Notes under the pieces: model-generated
What the model saw: the letters and a program-made list of their open reading frames with translations, nothing else
Told to the model about the DNA's origin: nothing
The model's database searches: none
Program-made: the position numbers and the translations under genes
DNA from: JAAYGT01 sp050252075
Lineage (GTDB): Bacteria > Pseudomonadota > Gammaproteobacteria > Burkholderiales > Burkholderiaceae_B
Length of the DNA: 23,805 bases
Reading direction: 5' to 3'
Assembly: GCA_050252075.1 (NCBI GenBank)
Contig: JBFWLP010000048.1
Location: forward strand, 1 to 23,805
In this document: in pieces, positions 1 to 6,388 of the stretch
Position numbering within the stretch: position 1 is the first letter of the stretch
How the letters are laid out: each line of letters starts with the position of its first letter

Positions 1-1
1 G

Positions 2-781
2 CACACGCTGGGTTTGCTGGCCCGGCTCAATGGTGTGCTGGTGTCCACACTGGGTGCCGCCGAGGCGGGCCTTTTGCTGGTGCTGCTGGTGCTGGCGGCG
101 CTGCCGGCATTCACCGTTCCGCGCCTGCTGGCCACGTTTGCCGATGTGCCCCCCGCCTATTTCGGGTCGCTGACGCAGCGGCTCATTGCCTTTTCTGCAG
201 GCCTGCAACGCTACGGTCCGGCCGCACTGGTTGCAGGCGCGGCGGCGCTGGGCTGGGTGGTGTGGTCGCTGCCCAATTACACCGGGCCGCTGCGTTCCCG
301 GCTGGATCGCTATGCCGTGTGGCAGCTGTACCGTCAGGTGCATGCGCTTCGGCTGTTGTCCATGCTGGTCATTTTTCTTGGGGCGGGCGGGCGCGATGCC
401 GTTCAGTTGCGTCCGGCGCTGGTCCTGCAACGCTTCGGAATGTCGGCCTGGACCGTAGACAAACTGCACCGGATGATCCGTCGTCTGGATGCGGGCGTCT
501 CCGGGGTGGACACCTTTGATGTGGGCCTGCTGGATCCGTCGCTTTACTGGCTGATGCACGACTGGGTGGCGGCCCGGGGGCTCACGCACGGCGTGATGGC
601 AACGGTGGAACGCCTGCAGCAGCAATTGCCGGTTGTGCTCGCACGCAAAGTCCAGTGCGTGCGCTGGGGCGTGCTGATCGCGTGCGTTGCCCTGATGCTG
701 GGGTTGGCCCTTTGGCATTACGCCGTCATCGATGAGCTGCGGCGCTCATTGCTCATGTTTCACGCCACCCGGCCCGGATAG
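2..781 (+). CDS. PilR/GspF-like type IV pilus inner-membrane platform protein, 5'-truncated by window edge
   Basis: This is the C-terminal part of a T2SF/PilC-superfamily protein, the polytopic platform that works with the assembly ATPase in type IVb pili (PilR of IncI-type thin pili). The reading frame is open to the left edge, so the true start is outside; an internal TTG at 14 is probably not the start. Family members are usually about 350-400 residues; 259 codons remain. Visible are a hydrophobic segment (AGLLLVLLVLAALPAF), a second (GPAALVAGAAALGWVVWSL), then the hallmark stretch LPNYTGPLRSRLDRYAVW followed by LYRQVHALRLLSMLVIFLGAG, which resembles the second T2SF domain (R-x-LD--p-w--YR). 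A third membrane segment (VLIACVALMLGLALW) lies near the C-terminus. The prepilin genes follow on the same strand, which supports the assignment. The family is fairly sure; the exact orthologue is not. Confidence 0.75.
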   Translation, partial: HTLGLLARLNGVLVSTLGAAEAGLLLVLLVLAALPAFTVPRLLATFADVPPAYFGSLTQRLIAFSAGLQRYGPAALVAGAAALGWVVWSLPNYTGPLRSRLDRYAVWQLYRQVHALRLLSMLVIFLGAGGRDAVQLRPALVLQRFGMSAWTVDKLHRMIRRLDAGVSGVDTFDVGLLDPSLYWLMHDWVAARGLTHGVMATVERLQQQLPVVLARKVQCVRWGVLIACVALMLGLALWHYAVIDELRRSLLMFHATRPG

Positions 782-830
782 TCCGTCCGGTGCCGGCGCT
801 CGCGCGGGCGCTATCGGGCTGTTTTTCTTT
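771..830 (+). terminator. Hairpin plus T-tract between the platform gene and the major pilin gene (terminator or attenuator)
   Basis: GCCCGGATAG (772-781) pairs with CTATCGGGC (811-819): nine base pairs with one bulged G, and a possible G-U pair at the base. The GC-rich 29-base loop region may fold further. The stem is followed directly by GTTTTTCTTT (821-830). The stop codon of the upstream gene (779-781) is inside the stem. This has the form of an intrinsic terminator. No convincing promoter was found between it and the pilin gene at 866, so partial read-through (attenuation) or an mRNA-processing/stability role is as likely as full termination. Confidence 0.55.
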
Positions 831-865
831 CGTGTGGGCATCCCGCCCGTTATCAAGGAGCTGTT

Positions 866-1450
866 ATGTTATCCCTTCAAAGAAACCATCGCTTGTCACG
901 GTCTGCCCGCCAGCAAGGATTTTCACTGATCGAGATCTCGATCGTGACGGCCATCGTCCTGTTGCTGGCGATCGTGGCCATTCCATCCATTGGCAGCTAT
1001 CTGGTGGAAAACAAGGTGCCCAAGGTTGGCGAAGAACTGGCCCGTTTCGTGGTGCAGACCAAGGTGAATGCGTCGGCAGGGGGCGCCACGCCCTACAGCG
1101 GTATCGGTACCGAAAATCTGGCCAACATGGTCGGCCAGTCGGGCGTGTTCTCGGTGTCCGGCTCGGGGGCCGGTACGGCCGTCAAGCACGGGCTGGGCAC
1201 CGACGGCGCCGTCACGGTGGCCGAGACAGGCTCGGGTGCCGGATTCAGCATTACCTTGTCGAACGTGAACAATGCCGCGTGTCCGGGCATTGCCTCGGTG
1301 ATGCAGCGTGTGGCCGATACCATGTCAGTCTCGCCCGATGCGGGTGCGGCGGTCACACTCAAAGACTCCACCGTCACCTATAACGCCTTGTCCGCCGAAG
1401 CCAGTTGCGCCAAGGGTGATGTGAACAGCTTTGTTTTCAGCATCGGCTGA
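866..1450 (+). CDS. PilS-type major type IVb prepilin
   Basis: This is a 194-residue prepilin, the probable main subunit of the pilus. The start at 866 has a good ribosome site (AAGGAG, 855-860). An 18-residue basic leader ends in the prepilin peptidase site G18|F19 (QQGFSLIEISIV). Glu23 is at mature position +5, as needed for pilin packing and N-methylation, and a hydrophobic alpha-1 segment of about 25 residues follows. The mature protein would be 176 residues. Its only two cysteines in the globular domain (C139 and C181) could form the C-terminal disulfide loop typical of type IV pilins. The pattern AACPGIASVMQRVAD...SAEASCAKGDVNSFVF resembles the C-terminal region of PilS from IncI-like thin pili. 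It overlaps the next gene by one base (TGATG), so the two are probably co-translated. The symbol pilS is likely but left blank because naming varies between pilus systems. Confidence 0.85.
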   Translation: MLSLQRNHRLSRSARQQGFSLIEISIVTAIVLLLAIVAIPSIGSYLVENKVPKVGEELARFVVQTKVNASAGGATPYSGIGTENLANMVGQSGVFSVSGSGAGTAVKHGLGTDGAVTVAETGSGAGFSITLSNVNNAACPGIASVMQRVADTMSVSPDAGAAVTLKDSTVTYNALSAEASCAKGDVNSFVFSIG

Positions 1451-2484
1451 TGAGGCCCGCTGCCGATCGCGGCTCCCAGGGCGGATTCGCCCTGCTGGAG
1501 CTGATGCTGGCCCTGGCCATTGCGTTGCTGGCCGTGGTGTGGGGCAGCCATGTGTGGCTGGTGCAGGCCGATGCCGCGCGCGTGCAAGGGCACGCGGCCT
1601 GGATGCTTACCTTGCGCGGCGCCTTGCAGTCGTGGCTGGCCCGCCATGAACAAACGATTGCCACGGCCGCCGATGCCGGTGCGCTGGCGGCGCAGGGCTA
1701 TCTGTCGTGGGAATCGCCCACCTTGCAGGAACTGGCGGCCAACGGTCTGGTCACGCCGGGGTTTTCACTGGCGGCACCGCAAGACGGTGTAGTGATACGT
1801 GCGCTGCGCCACGGGGTGTGTCCCTCGCCCGAATGCCGGGTCGATGTGCTGGCTTACGGCGTGACCCCGTACCGGCATTCCAGCGGCGCCGCCCACGAGG
1901 GCCGGCTGGCCCAGTGGCTGGGCGCCATGCAGGGCTGGGGCGCGGCCGTTACGCCTTTTGCCGCCGATCGTGTGCGCGGGCCGGTGGTGGACTATCCGAA
2001 CCCGCCGTGGGGCGGGGTGCCGCTGCCGGCGGGTACGGTGGTGGGTGTGGTGACCAGCCAGCAGCTGGCCTCGCACGACTTCCTGCGTGTTCGCGACAGC
2101 CGCAACCCTATGTTCCAGGGTGACGCCACCGTAAGCGGCCAGGTGCAGGTGCAGTCCGATCTGCAGGTGGACGGGTATTTCCGCGTGACGCGGCAGGAAA
2201 TGGCCAAGACCGCCTGTACCCGATCCGGTGACATGGCGCGCGACGCCCAGGGGGCTTTGCTGGGCTGCGAAGGCACGACCTGGCGCAAGGTGTCGCGCGG
2301 CGGGCACGGCGGGTTCTCGCTGAACCAGTTATACGGGTGCTACACGCGTGCCGGCATGTCAACCGAAAACCCGGTTACCCGGGCATGTTCCTGCCCGTCG
2401 GACACCACGCCGGTGCAGGTGTCCGACAGCGGGCCGCAAACCTTTCCCGAGGGCCGGACACTGGGTTATCTGTGTGTGGGCTAG
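1450..2484 (+). CDS. PilV-type minor prepilin / putative pilus-tip adhesin
   Basis: This is a 344-residue protein with its own prepilin signal: G12|F13 in GGFALLELMLALAIALLAVV, Glu17 at mature +5, then a hydrophobic helix. Family knowledge: PilV of type IVb thin pili is a minor pilin at the tip, and its C-terminus sets recipient or surface recognition. Residues about 60-240 form a body with alternating-hydrophobic strand-like text (GDATVSGQVQVQSDLQVDGY). A cysteine-bearing module follows, from CTRSGDMARDAQGALLGC through WRKVS to a tail with CSCPSD, SDSGPQ and GYLCVG. The C-terminal part carries six cysteines, suggesting disulfide stabilisation. The start overlaps the pilS-like stop. In IncI plasmids a shufflon diversifies this end. 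Here the gene has one fixed end and meets puuD head-on, with no recombinase gene or inverted repeats in the window. Confidence 0.8.
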   Translation: MRPAADRGSQGGFALLELMLALAIALLAVVWGSHVWLVQADAARVQGHAAWMLTLRGALQSWLARHEQTIATAADAGALAAQGYLSWESPTLQELAANGLVTPGFSLAAPQDGVVIRALRHGVCPSPECRVDVLAYGVTPYRHSSGAAHEGRLAQWLGAMQGWGAAVTPFAADRVRGPVVDYPNPPWGGVPLPAGTVVGVVTSQQLASHDFLRVRDSRNPMFQGDATVSGQVQVQSDLQVDGYFRVTRQEMAKTACTRSGDMARDAQGALLGCEGTTWRKVSRGGHGGFSLNQLYGCYTRAGMSTENPVTRACSCPSDTTPVQVSDSGPQTFPEGRTLGYLCVG

Positions 2485-3677
2485 GGTTGCCACGACGCAA
2501 TGGCGGTACGTTCGGCGTTGGTGATCCGGGTAAGGTTCGCCAGGGGCATGTAGCCGCTGGCAACCGATTTCTTGACGGCGTCGGCGTGTTGCCGCAACTG
2601 CTCGGTGGTGTCGAGCGCAATGCCCAGCGGCGGGGCGCTGAAACCGGGCTGGGTGGGCCGGGCCGCGTGGCATTGAATGCAGCGCGCCTGCACGATGGTG
2701 TGAATTTGCGCCGTGTCGGGAACGCCCCGGCCGCTTGTGGCGGGTACGGAAGCCGGCGCGGCCAGCCACGCGGCGCCGGCCAGCAGCACCACACCGGCCA
2801 CCGGGTAGCGCCACTGGTTCCGGCCGCTGTGCCGCAGCACGAAATACTGCCGGATCAGAGCCCCGGCAAAGATGAACAGGCTCATGATCAGCCAGGCGTG
2901 GGGGCTGCTGTAGGTGAACGCATAGTGGTTGCTGATCATCAGCAGCACCACGGGCAATGTGAAATAGGTGTTGTGTACCGAGCGTTGTTTGCCGCGTTTG
3001 CCGTCCAGGGGGTTGGCGGCCCGGCCGGCTTTCAGGGCGGCCACCATGCGCCGCTGGCCGGGGATGATCCAGAAAAACACATTGGCCGACATGCAGGTGG
3101 CCATGACCGCGCCGGTCAGCAGGAACGCTGCCCGGCCCTGGAACAGCTGGGTGCTCAGCCAGGCGACCAGCACCATCATGATGCCCACGGCCACGCTCAG
3201 CAGGCCGTCGCGTTCCATGGTGGGGCTAATGCGCCGGCACAGCTGGTCGTACACCACCCAGCCCGTCGCCAGAAAGCCGGTGGCCAGCAGGCCGGCCTGC
3301 CATCCTTGCAGCGAGGCCACCCAGGGCCACGGGCTGCCCGGATTCACCAGATACAGGTCGGCATGAAACAGATACAAGGTGGCGAACAGGGCGAAGCCCG
3401 AAAGCCAGGTGGTATAGGCTTTCCAGAACGACCAATGCAGGTCGTCGGGCAATTCGGCCGGATTCGTCAGGTATTTCTGGTTGTGGTAGAAGCCCCCCCC
3501 GTGCACGGCCCACATTTCCCCGAACACGCCGCGCTGCTTGCCTTCGGCCGACTGCGGGGGTTTCAGGCTGTTATCGAGCATGACGAAATAAATGGATTCA
3601 CCGATCCAGGCGATGGCGGCAATCACGTGCAGCCACCGCAGCAGCAGGTTGCCGTAGTCCAACAGGAAATCGGCCAT
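2481..3677 (-). CDS. puuD: Membrane-bound urate oxidase (urate hydroxylase) with C-terminal cytochrome c domain, PuuD
   Basis: PuuD oxidises urate to 5-hydroxyisourate at the inner membrane and passes electrons to the respiratory chain through its own c-type haem rather than making hydrogen peroxide. The 398-residue protein begins MADFLLDYGNLLLRWLHVIA and has about eight to nine hydrophobic segments over residues 10-310, with PuuD-type conserved text (AAIAWIGESIYFVMLDNSL, WAVHGGGFYHNQKYL, RSVHNTYFTLPVV). The C-terminal domain has the haem motif C333-IQ-C336-H337 and a likely methionine ligand at GYMPLAN (M377). The start at 3677 is preferred to upstream in-frame ATGs because it gives the family N-terminus and overlaps the hiuH stop by one base (TGATG on the minus strand). 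Its stop overlaps the stop of the convergent pilV-like gene. It lies in a full purine pathway cluster, so the assignment is firm. Confidence 0.93.
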   Translation of the reverse strand: MADFLLDYGNLLLRWLHVIAAIAWIGESIYFVMLDNSLKPPQSAEGKQRGVFGEMWAVHGGGFYHNQKYLTNPAELPDDLHWSFWKAYTTWLSGFALFATLYLFHADLYLVNPGSPWPWVASLQGWQAGLLATGFLATGWVVYDQLCRRISPTMERDGLLSVAVGIMMVLVAWLSTQLFQGRAAFLLTGAVMATCMSANVFFWIIPGQRRMVAALKAGRAANPLDGKRGKQRSVHNTYFTLPVVLLMISNHYAFTYSSPHAWLIMSLFIFAGALIRQYFVLRHSGRNQWRYPVAGVVLLAGAAWLAAPASVPATSGRGVPDTAQIHTIVQARCIQCHAARPTQPGFSAPPLGIALDTTEQLRQHADAVKKSVASGYMPLANLTRITNAERTAIASWQP

Positions 3678-4030
3678 CAGCTTCCCCGGTAGGTGGACCA
3701 CGACCACGGTGTCACCAGCAGCGGCACATGGTAGTTTTCGGCGGGGTTGGCGATGCCGAAGCGCAGCGTGACCACATCGACGAAACGCGGGTCGGGCAGG
3801 GGAACGTTGCATCGGGCGAAGTAATCGCCCGCATGGAACACCAGTTCGTATGTGCCTTTTTCCAGCGCCGGTCCTTCCAGAAGCGGCGCATCGCAGCGCC
3901 CGTCGGCATTGGTTTCGGTGTGACGCAGCAAAAGCCGTTCGTTGTCCTGCACGCTGAACAGTTCAATGCGTACACCGGCTGCAGGCGTGCCTTGCCGGGT
4001 ATCGAGGACATGCGTGGAAAGTTTACCCAT
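3677..4030 (-). CDS. hiuH: 5-hydroxyisourate hydrolase (transthyretin-related protein)
   Basis: HiuH hydrolyses 5-hydroxyisourate, the product of PuuD, to OHCU. The protein is 117 residues, the usual length for bacterial HIUases. It starts MGKLSTHVLDTRQGTPAAGV, which contains the conserved N-terminal LSTHVLD with an active-site histidine, and ends in the C-terminal tetrapeptide YRGS that is diagnostic for transthyretin-related hydrolases. A central HAGDYFA and a NYHVPLLVTPWSWSTYRGS stretch also fit. No signal peptide is seen, so it is cytoplasmic. The start at 4030 has AGGAG upstream; an in-frame ATG at 4111 would put the operator region inside the coding sequence and is rejected. It is the first gene of a two-gene leftward operon with puuD, and the two products act in succession. 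Confidence 0.95.
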   Translation of the reverse strand: MGKLSTHVLDTRQGTPAAGVRIELFSVQDNERLLLRHTETNADGRCDAPLLEGPALEKGTYELVFHAGDYFARCNVPLPDPRFVDVVTLRFGIANPAENYHVPLLVTPWSWSTYRGS

Positions 4031-4057
4031 GGCCGTGCGCTCCTGAGAGGGTGCAAA

Positions 4058-4073
4058 AAATTGTTGACAATTT
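4058..4073. promoter_or_regulatory. Palindromic operator candidate O1 for the GntR-family regulator
   Basis: AAATTGTTGACAATTT is a perfect inverted repeat with 7-base arms (AAATTGT/ACAATTT) and a 2-base centre. It lies in the hiuH/gntR divergent region, just downstream of the predicted hiuH transcription start (about 4076). FCD-GntR dimers typically bind short palindromes of this size. That the adjacent regulator binds here is inferred. Confidence 0.6.
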
Positions 4074-4075
4074 AT

Positions 4076-4086
4076 GTTGACGATTT
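4076..4086 (+). repeat. Second copy of the O1 half element (direct repeat)
   Basis: GTTGACGATTT (4076-4086) repeats GTTGACAATTT (4063-4073) with one mismatch and a 13-base period. It overlaps the predicted -35 box of the gntR promoter and the predicted -10 box of the hiuH promoter. It may be an extra regulator half-site, or merely the -35 box. Confidence 0.45.
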
Positions 4087-4105
4087 TCACGGGCAGGCCA
4101 ATAAT
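4077..4105 (+). promoter_or_regulatory. Predicted sigma70-type promoter for the rightward gntR-puuE-...-xdhC operon
   Basis: TTGACG (4077-4082), a 17-base spacer and AATAAT (4100-4105) match the -35/-10 consensus at five of six positions each. Transcription would start near 4112 and leave a leader of about 57 bases before the gntR start at 4169. The boxes overlap the repeat elements described for this region, which fits autoregulation by repression. Confidence 0.6.
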
Positions 4106-4111
4106 TGTCAA
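4083..4111 (-). promoter_or_regulatory. Predicted sigma70-type promoter for hiuH-puuD
   Basis: On the minus strand TTGACA (4111-4106), a 17-base spacer and GAAAAT (4088-4083) form a promoter with a perfect -35 and a four-of-six -10. The start would be near 4076, giving a leader of about 46 bases that contains operator O1. It lies back-to-back over the gntR promoter, so one bound regulator could control both. Confidence 0.55.
4102..4111 (-). repeat. Third, inverted copy of the TTGACAATTT element (candidate O2)
   Basis: TAATTGTCAA on the plus strand reads TTGACAATTA on the minus strand, nine of ten bases matching the O1 half element at 4064-4073. It overlaps both the gntR -10 and the hiuH -35. 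Only this half is conserved; the other half of a palindrome is absent. Confidence 0.45.
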
Positions 4112-4168
4112 GACGCCATTGTTTCACCGGCGCCTTTTCCTGTCATCCGTGTCTGCCCAGGTTGCCTT

Positions 4169-4924
4169 ATGCTGCAGTTGCCCACATCCCATGCCTGCCC
4201 CCCGGAAGCACCGCCGGTATCGGCGCTGCTCGAATGCGCCGAGCCGCGCACCGATGTCGACCGCGTGTATAACCAGATCTTCGATGCCGTCATGGATCGC
4301 CGGTTGCTGCCCGGCGCCAAACTGACTGAATCGGCCCTGTGCAGCATCTTTTCCTGTTCGCGGGCCACGGTGCGCGGCGCGCTGGCCGAACTGGCCCACA
4401 ACCACATCGTCACCATCGAGCCGAACCGCGGCGCGTTTGTGGCGCGCCCCGGCCCCAAGGAAATGCAAGATGTCTTCGACATGCGCCGGGCCATCGAGAA
4501 CATAGTGATCGACCGCCTGCTGCAGCTGCCCGACCTGCCGCAACGGCTGGAACCCCTGTACGCCATGGTGGCCCAGGAACAGGCGGCCTTCGGGCGTGGT
4601 GACCGCATCAGCTGGATCCGGCTGTCGAACGCGTTTCACGTGCGCCTGGCCGCCCTGGTGAACAACGATGTGCTGAACGAAATGATGCACAGCCTGTGCG
4701 CCCGCACCACCATCATCATTGCCCAGCAAGACGCCCCGGCCGACAGCACCTGTTCGTACCAGGAACACAAACACATTCTGGATCAGCTGTGCACCGGCGA
4801 CCGCGACGGTGTCCGCCATGCCATGCACCATCACCTGCGCGACTGTGAACAGCGCATTCATGAGCCTGCCGGCCCGGCCGCCGACCCCTGGGCGGCCTTT
4901 GCCATCCAACCCCTTCGACCTTAA
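4169..4924 (+). CDS. GntR-family (FadR/FCD subfamily) transcriptional regulator of the purine locus
   Basis: This is a 251-residue DNA-binding regulator. Residues about 30-95 form the winged helix of GntR proteins (DRVYNQIFDAVMDRRLLPG, then LTESALCSIFSCSRATVRG as the HTH, and a wing ending NRGAFVARP). Residues about 100-235 are an all-helical FCD ligand domain, with candidate metal/ligand histidines at NAFH (H157), EHKHI (around H200) and the HHHL cluster (about 220-222). The start at 4169 gives a normal N-terminal extension; the ribosome site is weak (CCAGG). Longer in-frame starts back to 3728 would cross hiuH and the promoter region and are rejected. It is the first gene of the rightward operon, 13 bases before puuE, and is divergent from hiuH. 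It is therefore probably an autoregulated repressor sensing a pathway intermediate such as allantoin or urate. The effector is not known from sequence. Confidence 0.88.
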   Translation: MLQLPTSHACPPEAPPVSALLECAEPRTDVDRVYNQIFDAVMDRRLLPGAKLTESALCSIFSCSRATVRGALAELAHNHIVTIEPNRGAFVARPGPKEMQDVFDMRRAIENIVIDRLLQLPDLPQRLEPLYAMVAQEQAAFGRGDRISWIRLSNAFHVRLAALVNNDVLNEMMHSLCARTTIIIAQQDAPADSTCSYQEHKHILDQLCTGDRDGVRHAMHHHLRDCEQRIHEPAGPAADPWAAFAIQPLRP

Positions 4925-4937
4925 GGAACCTGAAACC

Positions 4938-5867
4938 ATGCAACCCTATCCGCGCGACATGGTGGGCTACGGCGCTTCTCCTCCGAATGCCAATTGGCCG
5001 GGAAAAGCACGTATCGCCCTGCAATTTGTTCTCAACTACGAAGAAGGCGGGGAAAACTGCGTGCTGCACGGCGATTCGGGGTCAGAGCAGTTTTTATCGG
5101 AAATCATCGGTGCCGCCGCCTATCCCGACCGCCATTTGTCCATGGAGTCCATTTACGAATACGGTTCGCGGGCCGGGGTCTGGCGGGTGCTGCGCGAGTT
5201 CGGGCGGCGTGATCTGCCGCTCACCGTTTTTGCCGTCGGCATGGCGCTGGAACGCAACCCGCAGGTGGCGCGGGCGTTTGTCGACGGCGGCCATGAAATC
5301 GCCTGCCACGGCTATCGCTGGATCCACTATCAGTCGGTTCCCGAAGCCGTCGAGCGCGAGCATTGCGCCCGCTGCGTGCAGGTCATCACCGAACTGACCG
5401 GCCGCCATCCCGACGGCTGGTACACCGGGCGCGACAGCCCCAACACGCGTCGCATCGTGCTGGAACAAGGCGGGTTTTTGTACGACTCCGACTACTACGG
5501 CGACGACTTGCCTTTCTGGACGCAGGTCACCTTGTCCGACGGCACCGTCAAGCCGCACCTGATCGTGCCGTACACCCTGGACACCAACGACATGCGCTTT
5601 GCCACGGCGCAGGGTTTCAATACCGGCGACCAGTTCTTTGCCTACCTGAAAGACGCCTTCGACGTTTTGTACGCCGAAGGCGACACCGCCCCCAAAATGC
5701 TGTCGATAGGCTTGCATTGCCGCCTGATCGGCCGGCCGGGGCGCTTTGCCGCCTTGCAGCGCTTTCTGGATTACGTGCAGCAGCACGACCGCGTCTGGGT
5801 GGCGCGCCGGGCCGACATTGCCCGGCACTGGATCAGCCACCATCCCTTTACAGGAGCGGCTGCATGA
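4938..5867 (+). CDS. puuE: Allantoinase PuuE (polysaccharide-deacetylase-like family)
   Basis: PuuE hydrolyses allantoin to allantoate. This 309-residue protein belongs to the NodB/polysaccharide-deacetylase-fold allantoinases, unrelated to the metallo-dependent AllB type. The start at 4938 has AAGGA at 4923-4927 and yields the family N-terminus MQPYPRDMVGYGASPPNANW. Diagnostic text includes LQFVLNYEEGGENC (about 28-41), EYGSRAGVWRVLREF (about 74-88), GHEIACHGYRWIHYQ (118-132) with its histidines, and GWYTGRDSPNTRRIV. It ends with an ATGA overlap with uraD, so the two are probably translationally coupled. No signal peptide is present. The product of UraD is the substrate here. Confidence 0.94.
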   Translation: MQPYPRDMVGYGASPPNANWPGKARIALQFVLNYEEGGENCVLHGDSGSEQFLSEIIGAAAYPDRHLSMESIYEYGSRAGVWRVLREFGRRDLPLTVFAVGMALERNPQVARAFVDGGHEIACHGYRWIHYQSVPEAVEREHCARCVQVITELTGRHPDGWYTGRDSPNTRRIVLEQGGFLYDSDYYGDDLPFWTQVTLSDGTVKPHLIVPYTLDTNDMRFATAQGFNTGDQFFAYLKDAFDVLYAEGDTAPKMLSIGLHCRLIGRPGRFAALQRFLDYVQQHDRVWVARRADIARHWISHHPFTGAAA

Positions 5868-6382
5868 TTTCCCGCATTACGCTCGATGAACTGAACGCCA
5901 TGCCGGCCGACGATTTCATTACCTGTCTGGGGGGTATTTTTGAACATTCCCCGTGGGTCGCCCGGCAGGTGCTCGATCGCCGCCCCTTTCCCAGCGTCGC
6001 CGCGCTGCATGAAGCCATGGTCGACCAGGTGCGGCGGGCGTCGGCACGCAGCCGGCTGGAACTGATCCGCGCCCACCCCGAGCTGGCGGGCAAGGCGGCC
6101 ATACGCGGCGAACTTACGCACGAATCCACGCGCGAACAGGCCGGTGCCGGGCTCGACCAGTGCAGCCCCCAGGAATACGAGACCCTTACCGCGTTGAACC
6201 GCGATTACAACCAGAAGTTCGGTTTTCCCTTCATTCTGGCCGTGCGCGGCTACGACCGGGCGGGAATTATCGGACAGTTCAGGCGCCGCCTGGCTCTTGA
6301 TCCCGAGCAAGAGCAACAGGAATGCCTTGAGCAAATTTACCGCATTGCCCTTTTCCGATTGAATGATTTACTACAGGAGTAG
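5864..6382 (+). CDS. uraD: OHCU decarboxylase UraD
   Basis: UraD decarboxylates 2-oxo-4-hydroxy-4-carboxy-5-ureidoimidazoline to S-allantoin, closing the three-step urate-to-allantoin route with PuuD and HiuH. The protein is 172 residues. The catalytic histidine is in LIRAHPELAGKAA (H71). A conserved STREQAGAGLD segment (about 88-98) supplies the acidic residue, and LNRDYNQKFGFPFI (111-124) is the other family signature. Its start at 5864 overlaps the puuE stop (ATGA) and has CAGGAG at 5851-5856. Some relatives are fused to puuE or hiuH; here all three are separate genes. Confidence 0.94.
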   Translation: MISRITLDELNAMPADDFITCLGGIFEHSPWVARQVLDRRPFPSVAALHEAMVDQVRRASARSRLELIRAHPELAGKAAIRGELTHESTREQAGAGLDQCSPQEYETLTALNRDYNQKFGFPFILAVRGYDRAGIIGQFRRRLALDPEQEQQECLEQIYRIALFRLNDLLQE

Positions 6383-6388
6383 AACGTT

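Noticed and set aside
2337..3692. 451-residue plus-strand open frame opposite puuD
   Set aside because: The minus strand encodes a clear PuuD with haem motif and membrane segments. The plus frame reads as His/Gly/Gln-rich antisense text.
3728..4168. N-terminal extension of the GntR regulator back to an ATG at 3728
   Set aside because: It would cover most of hiuH in antisense and the whole divergent promoter region. The GntR fold begins after residue 28 of the shorter form.
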